A DNA stretch of 64,000 bases from Cognaticolwellia aestuarii (GCF_002000025.1 NZ_MUZV01000009.1:142007-206006); one strand, 5' to 3'; shown: positions 42,047-52,804, counted from the stretch's first letter. Made by a program: numbers and translations. Notes: generated by a model from the sequence alone, not told the origin.

Positions 42047-44884
42047 ATGAGTGATTACAAACAAACCCTAAATTTGCCTGCAACTTCTTTTGCGATGAAA
42101 GGAAATATGGCAAATCGTGAACCGAACATGCTAAAAGAGTGGGCTGAAAAAGATTTATACGGTCAAATTCGTGCCGCAAAAAAAGGTAAGAAATCATTCA
42201 TTTTGCATGATGGCCCTCCGTATGCAAATGGTAATATTCATATTGGTCATGCGGTTAACAAAATTCTTAAAGATATTATTGTTAAATCAAAAACCCTATC
42301 AGACTTCAATGCGCCGTACGTACCAGGTTGGGATTGTCACGGTTTACCGATTGAGTTAATGGTAGAGAAGAAAGTAGGCAAGCCAGGTAATAAAGTGTCA
42401 GCGAGTGTATTTCGTGAAAAATGTCGCGAATATGCAGCAAAACAAGTAGATGGTCAACGTGATGACTTTAAACGTTTAGGTGTTTTTGCTGATTGGGACA
42501 AGCCTTATCGTACGATGGACTTTGATACGGAAGCCAATATCATTCGCTCATTAGGTAAAATTGCTGAAAACGGCCATTTGCATCAAGGCTTTAAACCTGT
42601 GCATTGGTGTACAGATTGTGGTTCATCTTTAGCAGAAGCTGAGGTTGAATATAAAGATAAGCAGTCACCTGCTATCGATGTGAAATTTACGGTTGTCGAG
42701 CAAAGTGTTGCTGATAAATTTGACCACCCTGAAAATCATCAAGGTGAAGGTAATATGTCTGTTATTATCTGGACGACAACACCTTGGACCTTACCTGCTA
42801 ACCGCGCAGTATCAATGCATGCCGATGTTGAATACACGTTAGTTCAGTGCGAAACAGAGCAAGGTAAAGAGCGTTTAATTATTGCCTCTGATCTTGTTAC
42901 GTCTTGCATGGATCGTTTTGGTATTGATAAGTACCATGCATTAGGCTTTTGTAAGGGTAGTGCATTAGAACTTGTGCAACTTAAGCATCCGTTTTATGAC
43001 TTTACTGTGCCGGTTATCCTTGGTGAACATGTCACTACCGATTCAGGTACTGGTTGTGTGCATACTGCGCCAGGGCATGGTGTAGAAGATTTTGAAGTGG
43101 GTAAACTTTACAACTTAGAAGTGGCTAACCCTGTAGGTGCAAACGGTGTTTACTTAGATGACACTGAGCTATTTGCTGGTCAACATGTTTTTAAAGCCAA
43201 TGCTAATGTCGTTGAAGTGCTAAAAGAGCATGGCACGCTTATGCATCATCATGCGTTAGAGCATTCTTACCCACATTGCTGGCGTCATAAAACACCTTTA
43301 ATTTTCCGTGCTACGCCGCAGTGGTTTATCAGCATGGATAATAAAGGTTTACGTGCTGATTCATTAAAAGAGATTGAAAAAACACAATGGATCCCTGATT
43401 GGGGCCAACGTCGTATTGAATCTATGGTTGAAGGCCGTCCTGATTGGTGTATATCACGTCAACGTACGTGGGGTGTACCTATGGCGCTGTTCATTCATCA
43501 AGACACAGGTGCATTGCATCCTAAAAGCATTGAATTAATCGAAACAGTAGCACAGCGTGTTGAAGAAAAAGGCATTCAAGCCTGGTTTGATTTAGATGCT
43601 GCAGAACTCATTGGTGATGACGCAAAAGAATACGTTAAAGTACCTGATACGTTAGATGTGTGGTTTGATTCTGGCACAACACATTATTCAGTCGTTAACG
43701 CTCGTGAAGAGTTTGACGGTATCGCTGATTTATATCTTGAAGGCTCTGATCAACATCGTGGTTGGTTTATGTCATCAATGATTTCTTCAGTAGCAATGAA
43801 TGGTAAGGCGCCATATAAACAAGTACTAACCCATGGTTTTGTTGTTGACGCTAAAGGTCACAAAATGTCTAAGTCATTGGGTAATGTTATTACGCCAAAA
43901 GAAATTACTAATACCCTAGGTGCTGACATTTTACGTTTATGGACGGCGTCGGTTAACTATACGCAAGAGATTACCGCTGGTGATGAAATATTTAAACGCC
44001 AAGCAGATGCGTACCGTCGTATTCGTAATACCTCGCGCTTTTTGTTATCTAATTTGAATGGCTTTGATCCTAAAACAGATTCTATTGCTTTTGATGACAT
44101 GGTGGCACTTGATCGCTGGGCTGTTGATAAAGCAGCACAATTACAGACTGAAATTATAGCGGCCTATGACGAGTACGAGTTTCATGTTGTTGTGCACAAA
44201 CTCATGAACTTTTGTACCACAGAGCTAGGTGGTTTTTACTTAGATATTATTAAAGACCGTCAATATACGGCGAAAGAAGACAGTGTCGCTCGTCGTTCAT
44301 GTCAAACAGCAATGTATTTAATTGCAGAAGCAATGACACGTTGGATGGCGCCAATTTTATCATTTACTGCACAAGAAATTTGGCAAGCATTACCAACGGC
44401 ATCTGATACAACACGTGAAGAGTTTGTTTTTACCGGTGTTTGGTTTGATGGTTTACCAAAAACATCAACAACGAGTAGTTTAAATAATGCTTATTGGAGT
44501 GATATTTTACTTGTTCGTGCAGAAGTAAACAAAGCCTTAGAAAATGCCCGTAAAGAAAAACAAGTTGGTAAAGCGCTTGAGGCAGCGGTTACATTGTATG
44601 CCACCGCTGAGTTGGCTGAAAAACTGCAGCAACTTGGTGAAGAACTTCGATTTGTCTTGATTACTTCTAAAGCGAGCGTGGAAATCGTAACAAGTGCACC
44701 AGCAGATACATTAGCAACTGAAATTGACGGATTGTGGCTAACGGTTTCGCCGGCTGAAGGTGCTAAGTGTGATCGTTGTTGGCATGTTACTGAAGATATT
44801 GGTCAAGATGAAAAGCACCCTGAACTTTGTGGACGCTGTATTACTAACGTTGAAGCCTCAGGTGAAGTTCGCCAGTTTGCTTAA
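42047..44884 (+). CDS. ileS: Isoleucyl-tRNA synthetase
   Basis: Class Ia synthetase of 945 residues charging tRNA-Ile. HIGH motif: [20 protein letters not shown] near residue 64. The editing domain lies between; KMSKS is in [12 protein letters not shown] near residue 605. The C-terminal zinc finger is CDRCWHV with CGRCITNV near residues 907-935, typical of the bacterial IleS type. It sits in ribF-ileS-lspA. A hairpin with T-run lies just beyond its stop, before lspA. Confidence 0.97.
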   Translation: MSDYKQTLNLPATSFAMKGNMANREPNMLKEWAEKDLYGQIRAAKKGKKSFILHDGPPYANGNIHIGHAVNKILKDIIVKSKTLSDFNAPYVPGWDCHGLPIELMVEKKVGKPGNKVSASVFREKCREYAAKQVDGQRDDFKRLGVFADWDKPYRTMDFDTEANIIRSLGKIAENGHLHQGFKPVHWCTDCGSSLAEAEVEYKDKQSPAIDVKFTVVEQSVADKFDHPENHQGEGNMSVIIWTTTPWTLPANRAVSMHADVEYTLVQCETEQGKERLIIASDLVTSCMDRFGIDKYHALGFCKGSALELVQLKHPFYDFTVPVILGEHVTTDSGTGCVHTAPGHGVEDFEVGKLYNLEVANPVGANGVYLDDTELFAGQHVFKANANVVEVLKEHGTLMHHHALEHSYPHCWRHKTPLIFRATPQWFISMDNKGLRADSLKEIEKTQWIPDWGQRRIESMVEGRPDWCISRQRTWGVPMALFIHQDTGALHPKSIELIETVAQRVEEKGIQAWFDLDAAELIGDDAKEYVKVPDTLDVWFDSGTTHYSVVNAREEFDGIADLYLEGSDQHRGWFMSSMISSVAMNGKAPYKQVLTHGFVVDAKGHKMSKSLGNVITPKEITNTLGADILRLWTASVNYTQEITAGDEIFKRQADAYRRIRNTSRFLLSNLNGFDPKTDSIAFDDMVALDRWAVDKAAQLQTEIIAAYDEYEFHVVVHKLMNFCTTELGGFYLDIIKDRQYTAKEDSVARRSCQTAMYLIAEAMTRWMAPILSFTAQEIWQALPTASDTTREEFVFTGVWFDGLPKTSTTSSLNNAYWSDILLVRAEVNKALENARKEKQVGKALEAAVTLYATAELAEKLQQLGEELRFVLITSKASVEIVTSAPADTLATEIDGLWLTVSPAEGAKCDRCWHVTEDIGQDEKHPELCGRCITNVEASGEVRQFA

Positions 44885-44918
44885 TATTTTAGTAACCTTT
44901 TGAGTGATAATTTTAAAG

Positions 44919-44951
44919 CGTGCAGCACTTTACTCAAGTCTGCACGTTTTT
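44919..44951 (+). terminator. Rho-independent terminator between ileS and lspA
   Basis: CGTGCAG / CTGCACG plus inner ACTT / AAGT with a bulged C, loop TACTC, followed by TTTTT. This would separate or attenuate lspA-fkpB-ispH transcription. Confidence 0.8.
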
Positions 44952-45001
44952 CTCATTTTGAATCGTGTACTTTGGCTCAGTAGCGTATAAGAGAATTATT
45001 T

Positions 45002-45514
45002 ATGAAAAATTTATTTACCCAAACCGGTTTACGCTGGTTATGGTTAACGCTGATTTGTTTAATTGCAGATCAAGCGACTAAGCAGTTAATTGTAAGTCAA
45101 ATGGACTTATATCAATCGATTGAGGTTTTGCCTTTTTTTAACTTAACCTATGTACATAATTTAGGTGCGGCCTTTAGTTTTTTAGCTGATCAAGGTGGCT
45201 GGCAACGTTGGTTTTTCACTGCAATAGCCGCTATCGCCAGTATTATTTTTATTGTTTGGCTCGCCAAAACGCCGAAGCAGCAAGCTTTGCTTTCAGTTGC
45301 GTTTGCGTTGATGTTAAGTGGCGCTGTCGGCAATTTAATTGATCGTGTGCTATTTGGTTACGTTATCGATTTTTTAGATTTTTATGGTTTTGGTTATCAT
45401 TTTCCGGCCTTTAATATTGCTGATTCAATGATATTCATTGGTGCAGCATTAATGATTTTCGATTCATTTAAAAATGGTGAAGCGAATAAAAAAACACAAA
45501 GTGTTAATTCTTAA
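45002..45514 (+). CDS. lspA: Lipoprotein signal peptidase (LspA, signal peptidase II)
   Basis: Aspartyl membrane protease of 170 residues that removes the signal peptide of prolipoproteins. Conserved blocks are LICLIADQATKQLIV, TYVHNLGAAFSFLADQGGWQ, LSGAVGNLIDRVLFGYVIDF and AFNIADSMIFIGAALM, containing the two catalytic Asp (in GNLIDR and NIADS). Four transmembrane helices are visible. It matures the lipoproteins that LolCDE, coded at the start of this window, then releases. fkpB follows after 12 bp. Confidence 0.96.
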   Translation: MKNLFTQTGLRWLWLTLICLIADQATKQLIVSQMDLYQSIEVLPFFNLTYVHNLGAAFSFLADQGGWQRWFFTAIAAIASIIFIVWLAKTPKQQALLSVAFALMLSGAVGNLIDRVLFGYVIDFLDFYGFGYHFPAFNIADSMIFIGAALMIFDSFKNGEANKKTQSVNS

Positions 45515-45526
45515 AGAGAAAATTTT

Positions 45527-45958
45527 ATGACAAATTTAGTAACTGCAGCTTCTGAAATTATCGCTCATATCACCATGAAGCTCGCTGATGGCTCTGCAGC
45601 AGACAGTACCAAAGTGAATAAAAAGCCCGCTAAAATTATGATGGGTGACGCAAGTATTTCACCTGCATTTGAAGCACAATTAATTGGTATGAAGGCCGGT
45701 GAAAGTAAAGAGTTTACTTTAGCTGCCGTAGATGCCTTTGGAGAGCCTTTACCGGAAAATATTCATTACATGGATATCAGTAAGTTCAGTGAGGAAGCGC
45801 CGGCTAAAGTGGGTAATATTATCACTTTTACACAACCTGGTGGTGAGTTACCCGGCATGATTAAAGATGTGACAGGTAACTCTGTAACCATTGATTTTAA
45901 TCATCCTTTAGCTGGTCAAGAAGTAACGTTTGTTATCGACGTTATTGAAGTTAAGTAA
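45527..45958 (+). CDS. fkpB: FKBP-type peptidyl-prolyl isomerase FkpB (SlpA-like)
   Basis: A 143-residue cytoplasmic FKBP with inserted flap: SPAFEAQLIGMKAGESKEFT, then VTGNSVTIDFNHPLAGQEVT. These match the SlyD/SlpA subfamily. There is no His-rich metal tail, so it is FkpB, not SlyD. It lies between lspA and ispH, its invariable position in gammaproteobacteria. The operon layout (12- and 21-bp gaps) suggests co-transcription with both. Confidence 0.94.
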   Translation: MTNLVTAASEIIAHITMKLADGSAADSTKVNKKPAKIMMGDASISPAFEAQLIGMKAGESKEFTLAAVDAFGEPLPENIHYMDISKFSEEAPAKVGNIITFTQPGGELPGMIKDVTGNSVTIDFNHPLAGQEVTFVIDVIEVK

Positions 45959-45979
45959 TTTGAAAGTAACGAGAATATT

Positions 45980-46909
45980 ATGGAAATTATTTTAGCTAAT
46001 CCTCGAGGATTTTGTGCTGGCGTTGATCGAGCGATCAGTATCGTTGATAGAGCCTTAGACTTATTTGAAGCACCTATTTACGTTCGTCATGAAGTAGTGC
46101 ATAACAAATTTGTTGTTAATGGCTTAAAAGATCGTGGGGCAGTTTTTGTCGATGAGCTAAATGAAGTGCCTGATGATAGTACGGTAATTTTTAGTGCTCA
46201 TGGTGTATCAAAAGCCGTGCGCAATGAAGCAAAAGATCGTGGCTTAAAAGTTTTTGACGCGACTTGTCCACTCGTTACCAAAGTTCATATGGAAGTATCT
46301 CGCACGAGTCGTAAAGGTGTTGAATGTATTCTCATTGGTCATGCGGGACATCCTGAAGTTGAAGGAACGATGGGGCAATACGAAAGCGAAGAAGGCGGCA
46401 TCTATCTAGTTGAGTCAGCTGAAGATGTTGCGACATTAGTTATCAAAGATCCTACTAAACTGTATTATTGTAGCCAAACGACCTTATCTGTTGATGATAC
46501 TAGTGATGTTATTGATGCTTTGCGAGTTAAGTTTCCATTAATTCAAGGGCCTCGCAAAGATGATATTTGTTATGCAACACAAAATCGTCAAGATGCTGTT
46601 CGTTCTATTGCTGAGCAAGTAGGGCTATTGCTTGTTGTAGGTGCTAAAAATAGTTCTAATTCAAATCGTTTACGTGAGTTGGCAGAAAAAATTGGCACCA
46701 CATCATATTTGATTGATACGGCTGCTGACATTGATGCATCTTGGCTAGATGGAATTGATAAAGTTGGTGTTACCGCTGGTGCTTCTGCGCCTGCAATTTT
46801 AGTACAGCAAGTTATTGATGCGCTTAAATGTTTGGGTGGAAAAGAAGTTATTGAATACCCTGGCAGGGAAGAAAATACGGTATTTGCTGTACCGATAGAA
46901 TTACGTTAA
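45980..46909 (+). CDS. ispH: 4-hydroxy-3-methylbut-2-enyl diphosphate reductase IspH
   Basis: Last enzyme of the MEP isoprenoid pathway, making IPP and DMAPP with an iron-sulfur cluster. The three cluster Cys are at 12 ([13 protein letters not shown]), 96 ([11 protein letters not shown]) and about 197 ([12 protein letters not shown]), the same as in E. coli. Other motifs are [10 protein letters not shown] and SAHGVS. It has 309 residues, last of the lspA-fkpB-ispH run. Confidence 0.97.
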   Translation: MEIILANPRGFCAGVDRAISIVDRALDLFEAPIYVRHEVVHNKFVVNGLKDRGAVFVDELNEVPDDSTVIFSAHGVSKAVRNEAKDRGLKVFDATCPLVTKVHMEVSRTSRKGVECILIGHAGHPEVEGTMGQYESEEGGIYLVESAEDVATLVIKDPTKLYYCSQTTLSVDDTSDVIDALRVKFPLIQGPRKDDICYATQNRQDAVRSIAEQVGLLLVVGAKNSSNSNRLRELAEKIGTTSYLIDTAADIDASWLDGIDKVGVTAGASAPAILVQQVIDALKCLGGKEVIEYPGREENTVFAVPIELR

Positions 46910-47211
46910 TCTAACTTGATGTTATTTGTAGTTATATTGCGTTAGCTGGTCACTAAGCTAATCTATATAACTGCAAATAGAACTAGCGAGAAGTAAAAAG
47001 AAGGAATTTTCCTCGTTATAATGATTTAAGGTCTAGGTTAATGCACTTTACTGATGCGACTTTTAACATGTATAGACTTACACTGCATAGTGGCTGCTCT
47101 GGTCGCTATCCACCGAGAACCTGCCTAAATTTAGCTATTTTACTTTTGTTTTTTTCAGCTATAGTAATCATACCTGTTGTTTGTCATTTCTGCTTAAAGG
47201 GAGATTAACGC
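46910..47211. other. Gap between ispH and the type IV pilus operon, with a long hairpin
   Basis: An imperfect stem at 46925-46977 combines TTTGTAGTTATAT / ATATAACTGCAAA (one G-T mismatch) with an inner TTAGCT / AGCTAA. It lacks a T-run but sits where the ispH transcript should end. The pilus operon promoter should be in the second half; no clear -35/-10 pair stands out. Confidence 0.45.
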
Positions 47212-47775
47212 TTGAACAATGTATTCCCCCGTAATTTTCATCACAAGTACACCCTTAATAAAGGCATGACATTTATTGAAGTGTTGATTGCTGTTTTTAT
47301 CTTAGTTACTGGTATTCTGGGTGCTGTAGCTATGCAAGTAACGGCCAAAAAAGGCAGTTTTGATGCGATGCAACGCTCAGTTGCATCGGCTTTAGCTCAA
47401 GATATTATTGAACGAATGCGTAGTAACAATTCAGCGGCATTAGCTGGGTATGCAGCGTCAAATTATGGCGAAACCTTAGATGCTGTGCCCGAAAATCGTT
47501 GCAATACGCTTGTTGGTATATGTAACCCCGCAGAGATGATGATTAATGACAAGTATGAATGGGAAATGTCACTAATGGGAGCGGATGTTGTTAATGATGG
47601 AAATAAGCTTGCCGGTTTAACAGGAGTTAGAGGCTGCATAAGCCAAGTTGCCAATGCCGTTACTGTTGTGATCAGTTGGGAAGGAAGAACAGAAATTTTT
47701 GATGGAGAAAAAAATACCTGTGGTACTGCCGGTAGTAAAAGGCGGCAAGTGATAGTTGAGGCATTTATAAACTAA
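47212..47775 (+). CDS. pilV: Type IV pilus modification protein PilV (minor pilin)
   Basis: Minor pilin of 187 residues. The class III prepilin signal reads NKGMTFIEVLIAVFILVTGI: cleavage after Gly, Met at +1 instead of the usual Phe, and the essential Glu5. A TTG start at 47212 with AAAGGGAGA seven to eight bases upstream is used. The next blocks (MQVTAKKGSFDAMQRSVASA and QDIIERMRSNN) are typical of PilV. It is the first gene of a compact operon that builds the pilus tip priming complex. Confidence 0.9.
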   Translation: MNNVFPRNFHHKYTLNKGMTFIEVLIAVFILVTGILGAVAMQVTAKKGSFDAMQRSVASALAQDIIERMRSNNSAALAGYAASNYGETLDAVPENRCNTLVGICNPAEMMINDKYEWEMSLMGADVVNDGNKLAGLTGVRGCISQVANAVTVVISWEGRTEIFDGEKNTCGTAGSKRRQVIVEAFIN

Positions 47776-47776
47776 T

Positions 47777-48733
47777 ATGAACAAACAGCATGGGTTTACG
47801 TTAGTTGAAATATTTATTTCCCTTGCGGTGGGGTTAGCGCTATTTGCTGGCGTGATAAGTGTTTTCGTTGGTATGAAAACGACTAGCCAAGAAACAACAA
47901 CTTATGGTGAATTACAAGAAAATGGTCGTTTTGCTCTCAGCGTACTGAGTGATGACTTATTAAAGCAAAACTTCTGGGGTGATTATACCGGCACATTGGA
48001 TTTAGCAATGCTAAATGCGGTTCCCACTGCTCCTGATGATGAATGTATCGGTGACGGATTGAATAATGGTACTTTCCCTGCTGGAGTTGGTCATTTTAGA
48101 ACTCTATGGGGGCAAACGGTAACAAACAGCTCAATCATGGGGTGTATTGATGATGCTAAAATAGCATCTGATGTTATACAGTTCAAAAGGGCGATATCAA
48201 CGCCATTAACATTAAGCACAGCGCAACAGTATTATATCATTTCTAATTTAAGCGAAGCGACGATATTCACGGGTACGGCTATTCCTGCGGTGTTAAATAG
48301 TCAACTTTGGGAGTATCAGCACCATATTTACTATATTAGAGAGGAAGCTCAGGGGAATAATACAGTACCGGTTCTAATGCAAGGGCGGCTAACAAAGAAA
48401 ATGACCTTTGATCCGATTATTGATGGTATTGAAATGATTCGTTTTATGTATGGTTTAGATACCGACTCACCCGATGATGCAGGTTATGGTATTGTTGATA
48501 CTTTTGTTTCGGCAGATAATATGACCATTACACAGTGGGATCATGGCAACAATAACCGGATTTTGGCTATACGCATTTATGTGCTAGCACGCAGCATTCT
48601 TCCCGATAGCCAATATACTAATAGTAATACTTATAATTTGGGTGACTTGCCCGTTACATTTAATGATAATTATCGCCGATTATTATTTAATTCAACGGTA
48701 ACACTCTATAACGCAGGGGTCGATTCATGGTGA
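47777..48733 (+). CDS. pilW: Type IV pilus assembly protein PilW (minor pilin)
   Basis: A 318-residue minor pilin. Signal: QHGFTLVEIFISLAVGLALF with cleavage at Gly/Phe and Glu5. Family features are ELQENGRFALSVLSDDLLKQ followed by NFWGDYTG, and the C-terminal VTLYN. The gene begins two bases after pilV and overlaps pilX by seven bases, so translation is probably coupled. With PilV, PilX and PilE it is expected to form the tip complex that holds PilY1. Confidence 0.9.
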   Translation: MNKQHGFTLVEIFISLAVGLALFAGVISVFVGMKTTSQETTTYGELQENGRFALSVLSDDLLKQNFWGDYTGTLDLAMLNAVPTAPDDECIGDGLNNGTFPAGVGHFRTLWGQTVTNSSIMGCIDDAKIASDVIQFKRAISTPLTLSTAQQYYIISNLSEATIFTGTAIPAVLNSQLWEYQHHIYYIREEAQGNNTVPVLMQGRLTKKMTFDPIIDGIEMIRFMYGLDTDSPDDAGYGIVDTFVSADNMTITQWDHGNNNRILAIRIYVLARSILPDSQYTNSNTYNLGDLPVTFNDNYRRLLFNSTVTLYNAGVDSW

Positions 48734-49230
48734 ATTTGATAGCTAAAACAAATACTTTTAGTCGACAACAAGGCGTTGTGTTAATTGTATCTTTAGTATT
48801 TTTAGTCGCTTTAACAGCTCTTGCTGGCGTCTTGATGCAAAATACTACATCGGATATGAAAATGTCAGGCGCAAGTGAAGATAAAGTTGTCGCCACACAG
48901 GAAGCAATAAGTGCCAGCGATGAGGTGATGTTTCGACAAATCAATGGTGGGTTAGGTAATAATGCCTTTGCTTTGCCTTTAGTTAAGTTCCCTGTGGTAG
49001 TAACAGAGACCTTAACTAAAACGAATACCGATAGTGATACTACTGCAGGTATTCAAATTGCTAATAATGACTTAGAGTTAGAGCCATATTGCCCGCATTC
49101 GAGGTCGGCTTCTTCAACACAAGTTTTTTCCTGTAACGTACTGCGCGTGCAAGTGGTTCGTGAATATGGACGAAAAAATACCAATACGGTTGTCGTTAAT
49201 ACTGGTGTTGTTCAACAACTTTTACGATAA
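48727..49230 (+). CDS. pilX: Type IV pilus assembly protein PilX (minor pilin)
   Basis: A 167-residue minor pilin. The N-terminus RQQGVVLIVSLVFLVALTAL followed by AGVLMQNTTSDMKMSG is typical PilX: cleavage after Gly and a hydrophobic helix without the Glu5 found in major pilins, as usual for PilX/GspK-like tip proteins. An AsnXThr-rich MQNTTSDMKMSGASEDKVVA stretch is common in the family. Two Cys near the C-terminus (YCPHSR and SCNVLRV) may form a disulfide. pilY1 follows 37 bp downstream. Confidence 0.87.
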   Translation: MVNLIAKTNTFSRQQGVVLIVSLVFLVALTALAGVLMQNTTSDMKMSGASEDKVVATQEAISASDEVMFRQINGGLGNNAFALPLVKFPVVVTETLTKTNTDSDTTAGIQIANNDLELEPYCPHSRSASSTQVFSCNVLRVQVVREYGRKNTNTVVVNTGVVQQLLR

Positions 49231-49267
49231 CGCTAAGGTATTTTAGCCCAATACTGGAGTTAACATA

Positions 49268-52200
49268 ATGAAAAAATATTTACTGATAAGTTTATTGGTG
49301 TTGATGCCAACAATTTCTTTTAGTGAAGATATCGAGTTATACGTTAGCGAGGCTGTAAAGCTTGCAGGGGCTAAAACCCAAGTACTGATCATTCTTGATA
49401 ACTCAGGCAGTATGACGACAGAAGAGACGGTTAAAATAGGGTACGATCCAGCAGTAAATTATCCCGCGATTCCTAATACCACTAAGTTTTCGAGTAAATT
49501 TTTATATTATAACAAGGGTGACGAAATACCTAGACCTGATACTACGACAGAAAAACGTCGTTTTTTAGCTTCGTTAAATGGCTGTGATAGTGCTAAATCA
49601 TCTTTAGCGACTCAGGGGTTTTATACTGCTCATATTCGACGCTACAAGTATAGAAATAACACGGGACAATGGCGAAACCTCTCAGATAATAATGGTGCCA
49701 ATATCTATGTGTTGGATTGTGAAGATGATGTATTAAGCAACAATCCTAGCAATGCTGATGGTGTTGAACCTGGTTTTCCTGTTAACTATTTGGGCGATCA
49801 AAGTGAGCCACAATATTATACTGCTGAGCAGAGCAATTCAGATGTGGCCTGGAGTGGCACATTAATAACACTGTATACCGATAATTATTTACGTTGGCAT
49901 TATGGTGATAATACGCAAGAAGAGACGCGTAGCCGTATGGAGATGGCACGAGAAAGCATCAATGACGTGATTAACTCAGCACCTTCTATTGATTTTGGTT
50001 TACAGATTTTTAACTACAACTATGGCGATAGCCAAAACCATGGTAATGGCGGTCGTATTGTTGCCGGGATTAAGGAAATGACCGATGAAAATAAATCGTC
50101 ACTACTTGATCTAGTTAATAATCAAGTTCTTGCTAGAGGAAATACACCTTTATGTGAAACACTATATGAATCATCATTGTATTTTTCTGGTCGGAATGTT
50201 GATTATGGTGATGACGATATCAATATTTATTATAATGACGGTAGTACATATTACACCAAAAATACCCCGCCCAGAGATACCGACTCTTCTGTTGAATCAT
50301 CAAACAAGTATGTTAGCCCTTTTTCAAGTTGTAGTAACAAAGCTTATGTTATTTTAATAACGGATGGTGTGCCCACCCAAGACAAGCATGCCGATGGTAA
50401 AATAGAAGCTTTATCTACTGTTGATGATGGAACGACCATTAACTTTTCCGGTAGCAAATATGATAACAACTATTTAGCAGGTCTTGCCGAATGGATGAGC
50501 AATAATGATCTTAATACTCAATTATCAGGTAAACAAACCGCCGATATTTATACTATTGGTTTCAGCGACGGTGCTGATGATGCAGCACCGCTATTAAAAG
50601 AAACCGCAAGGCTTGGCGGTGGGAAATATTTTCGAGCAACAGATAGTGCACAGCTAACGGCAGCATTGGTTGGCGCTTTGGAAGATTTAGAACCCAGTAA
50701 TGACAGCTTGACATCGGCATCAGTTGCCGCGAATAACTTCGACCGTACAGAAACGTTAAACTCAGTTTATTACGCTATGTTTCAGCCGGATAATGGGCCG
50801 CGATGGCAAGGCAACCTTAAAAAATACAAAGTTATAAGCAACAAGCAGGTGGGAAAACATGGTAAGCCGGCACTTGATGCCAATAATGGCCAATTTTCTG
50901 AAGAAGTAACAAGCTTTTGGTCACCAGATGAATCTAAAGACGGTGACAAAGTGAGTGAAGGAGGCGTAGCACAAATGCTGCGTAACAAAACAAGCCGTGT
51001 GATCTACAGTGATATTGGCTCTACCGGAGCTTTAGCCTTATTAACTGAAACTCAGGCTGAAAGTTCATTTGGTGGTAGTCTTGAACTCGCGACTGAAATG
51101 GATGTTGCTGAAGATGATGTGGGGGCCTATTTAAACTGGGCAATGGGAATAAATGTTGATAATGTCAAATTGGATGATGGCACTACACCCATTATGCGAC
51201 CAGACGTGTTTGGTGATCCTCTCCACTCTAAACCTTTGGTGATTAATTACGGCACGAGTATTCGAGTTGTCATAGGTACTAATGCTGGAGCGCTTCATAT
51301 GTTTGAAGATAAAGGAGCGACTGTTGATGAAGATTGGGCATTTATGCCAAAAGAATTCTTCAATAATATTAAACCATTAAGAGAAAACTACGCGACAGCT
51401 GACAAAGTGTATGGCATTGACGGTAGTATTACATCATATATAAAAGATAATAATGGTGACGGTATTATTAACGGTGCAGATAAAGTCTGGGTGTTTTTTG
51501 GTTTACGCCGTGGTGGTACATCTTATTATGCGCTTGATATTAGTAATCCAAGTGTCCCAAGTAAACTATGGCATATTGATGCAACGTCAACAGGTTTTTC
51601 GGAGCTTGGCCAGTCATGGTCACAACCAAAGCTTGGTTATTCTAAATTGAACATAAATGGGACAGGAAACAGTGCAGTAGCAGCTCCAGTACTATTTTTT
51701 GGTGGTGGTTACGATGCCGCAAAAGACTCTGTAAACCCAGGCGTTGCTGATGGTAAGGGACGTGCTATTTATATGGTTGATGCAGCAACGGGCTCATTGA
51801 AGTGGAGCTTAGCACCTCAGGGAGCTGATAGCGCTTTTATTGGCACTGATAGTATTCCCTCAAGTATAGGTATTTTAGACAGTGACGGCGATGGCTTGAT
51901 TGACCGTTTATATACTGGTGATACCGGCGGTAATGTTTGGCGTGTAGATATGCCAAGCGCAACCCCCAATGATAGTAATGCTCCTTGGACGGTTTTTAAA
52001 TTGGCAGAATTTGGAGGGACTAGCAATAGCGCTGATTTACGTTTTTTTAACGAACCATCAATCGTCCGTACTTTTATCAGTGAAACGATTGAAACTGAAG
52101 TGACTGATGAAGATGGAGAAACCACTAAAATCATTAGTCATCAAGAAAAACCTTATGATGCTGTTTTAATTGGCAGCGGTGATCGATCGAATCCTATTGG

Positions 52201-52804
52201 TATAGATACCAATGATCGCTTTTTTATGATCAAAGATGAGCATATTAAAACCCAATCTTTTTATGGTGCTAAAGCCCCTAAAGCTCCTACCGCGTTATTA
52301 AAAAATGATCTGTATGATTACACAAATGACCCTTTTGCTAAAACGTTAACAACCCAAGAGCGCAAAACACTTGAAATAGCGGTCAGTGATAAATCGGGTT
52401 GGTATATTGACCTTGAAGGTTCAGGAGAAAAAAGTACCGCAGATGCCATTGTTATTAATGGTGTTGTTTATTTCACGACATTTATTCCCCCAAACTTAGA
52501 TACTAATGTTATTCACTGTATACAACCTAATGGTACGGGCTTGTTATATGCGGTAGATCTTGCATTAGGCACAGCTATATATAATTGGAATGAAGCAACG
52601 CCTGAAGCTGCCCCCGTTCGTAAAGTTGTAATCAATGAACAGTTTTTAGGAGCGCCAACCTTAATTGTTGTTCCTAATGATGATGGTGATCCTGAGACAA
52701 ATGATGATGCCATTGGTAATATTATCGTTGGCCGGAAAATAATACCGGTGGGCTTTACACTACAAACGATGAGAACCTATTTGTATATTAGTGAGGAGCA
52801 ATAA
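49268..52804 (+). CDS. pilY1: Type IV pilus tip adhesin / biogenesis factor PilY1
   Basis: A 1178-residue exported protein (signal MKKYLLISLLVLMPTISFS). The N-terminal half has a von Willebrand A-like domain beginning VLIILDNSGSM (MIDAS DxSxS), with VILITDGVPT. The C-terminal half (from about 650) is the PilY1 beta-propeller: VFGDPLHSKPLVINYG, VVIGTNAGALHMFED, VFFGLRRGGTSYYALDI. Two Ca-binding DxDxDG-type loops are seen: DNNGDGIINGADK near residue 726 and DSDGDGLIDR near 870. PilY1 controls pilus extension, adhesion and surface sensing. The stop codon overlaps the pilE start by one base. Confidence 0.93.
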   Translation: MKKYLLISLLVLMPTISFSEDIELYVSEAVKLAGAKTQVLIILDNSGSMTTEETVKIGYDPAVNYPAIPNTTKFSSKFLYYNKGDEIPRPDTTTEKRRFLASLNGCDSAKSSLATQGFYTAHIRRYKYRNNTGQWRNLSDNNGANIYVLDCEDDVLSNNPSNADGVEPGFPVNYLGDQSEPQYYTAEQSNSDVAWSGTLITLYTDNYLRWHYGDNTQEETRSRMEMARESINDVINSAPSIDFGLQIFNYNYGDSQNHGNGGRIVAGIKEMTDENKSSLLDLVNNQVLARGNTPLCETLYESSLYFSGRNVDYGDDDINIYYNDGSTYYTKNTPPRDTDSSVESSNKYVSPFSSCSNKAYVILITDGVPTQDKHADGKIEALSTVDDGTTINFSGSKYDNNYLAGLAEWMSNNDLNTQLSGKQTADIYTIGFSDGADDAAPLLKETARLGGGKYFRATDSAQLTAALVGALEDLEPSNDSLTSASVAANNFDRTETLNSVYYAMFQPDNGPRWQGNLKKYKVISNKQVGKHGKPALDANNGQFSEEVTSFWSPDESKDGDKVSEGGVAQMLRNKTSRVIYSDIGSTGALALLTETQAESSFGGSLELATEMDVAEDDVGAYLNWAMGINVDNVKLDDGTTPIMRPDVFGDPLHSKPLVINYGTSIRVVIGTNAGALHMFEDKGATVDEDWAFMPKEFFNNIKPLRENYATADKVYGIDGSITSYIKDNNGDGIINGADKVWVFFGLRRGGTSYYALDISNPSVPSKLWHIDATSTGFSELGQSWSQPKLGYSKLNINGTGNSAVAAPVLFFGGGYDAAKDSVNPGVADGKGRAIYMVDAATGSLKWSLAPQGADSAFIGTDSIPSSIGILDSDGDGLIDRLYTGDTGGNVWRVDMPSATPNDSNAPWTVFKLAEFGGTSNSADLRFFNEPSIVRTFISETIETEVTDEDGETTKIISHQEKPYDAVLIGSGDRSNPIGIDTNDRFFMIKDEHIKTQSFYGAKAPKAPTALLKNDLYDYTNDPFAKTLTTQERKTLEIAVSDKSGWYIDLEGSGEKSTADAIVINGVVYFTTFIPPNLDTNVIHCIQPNGTGLLYAVDLALGTAIYNWNEATPEAAPVRKVVINEQFLGAPTLIVVPNDDGDPETNDDAIGNIIVGRKIIPVGFTLQTMRTYLYISEEQ

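Noticed and set aside
47085..47110. Possible sigma-54 promoter before pilV (TGGCTGCTCTGGTCGC)
   Set aside because: The GG-to-GC spacing is 11 bases instead of 10 and the flanking bases do not match, so it is not a proper -24/-12 site.
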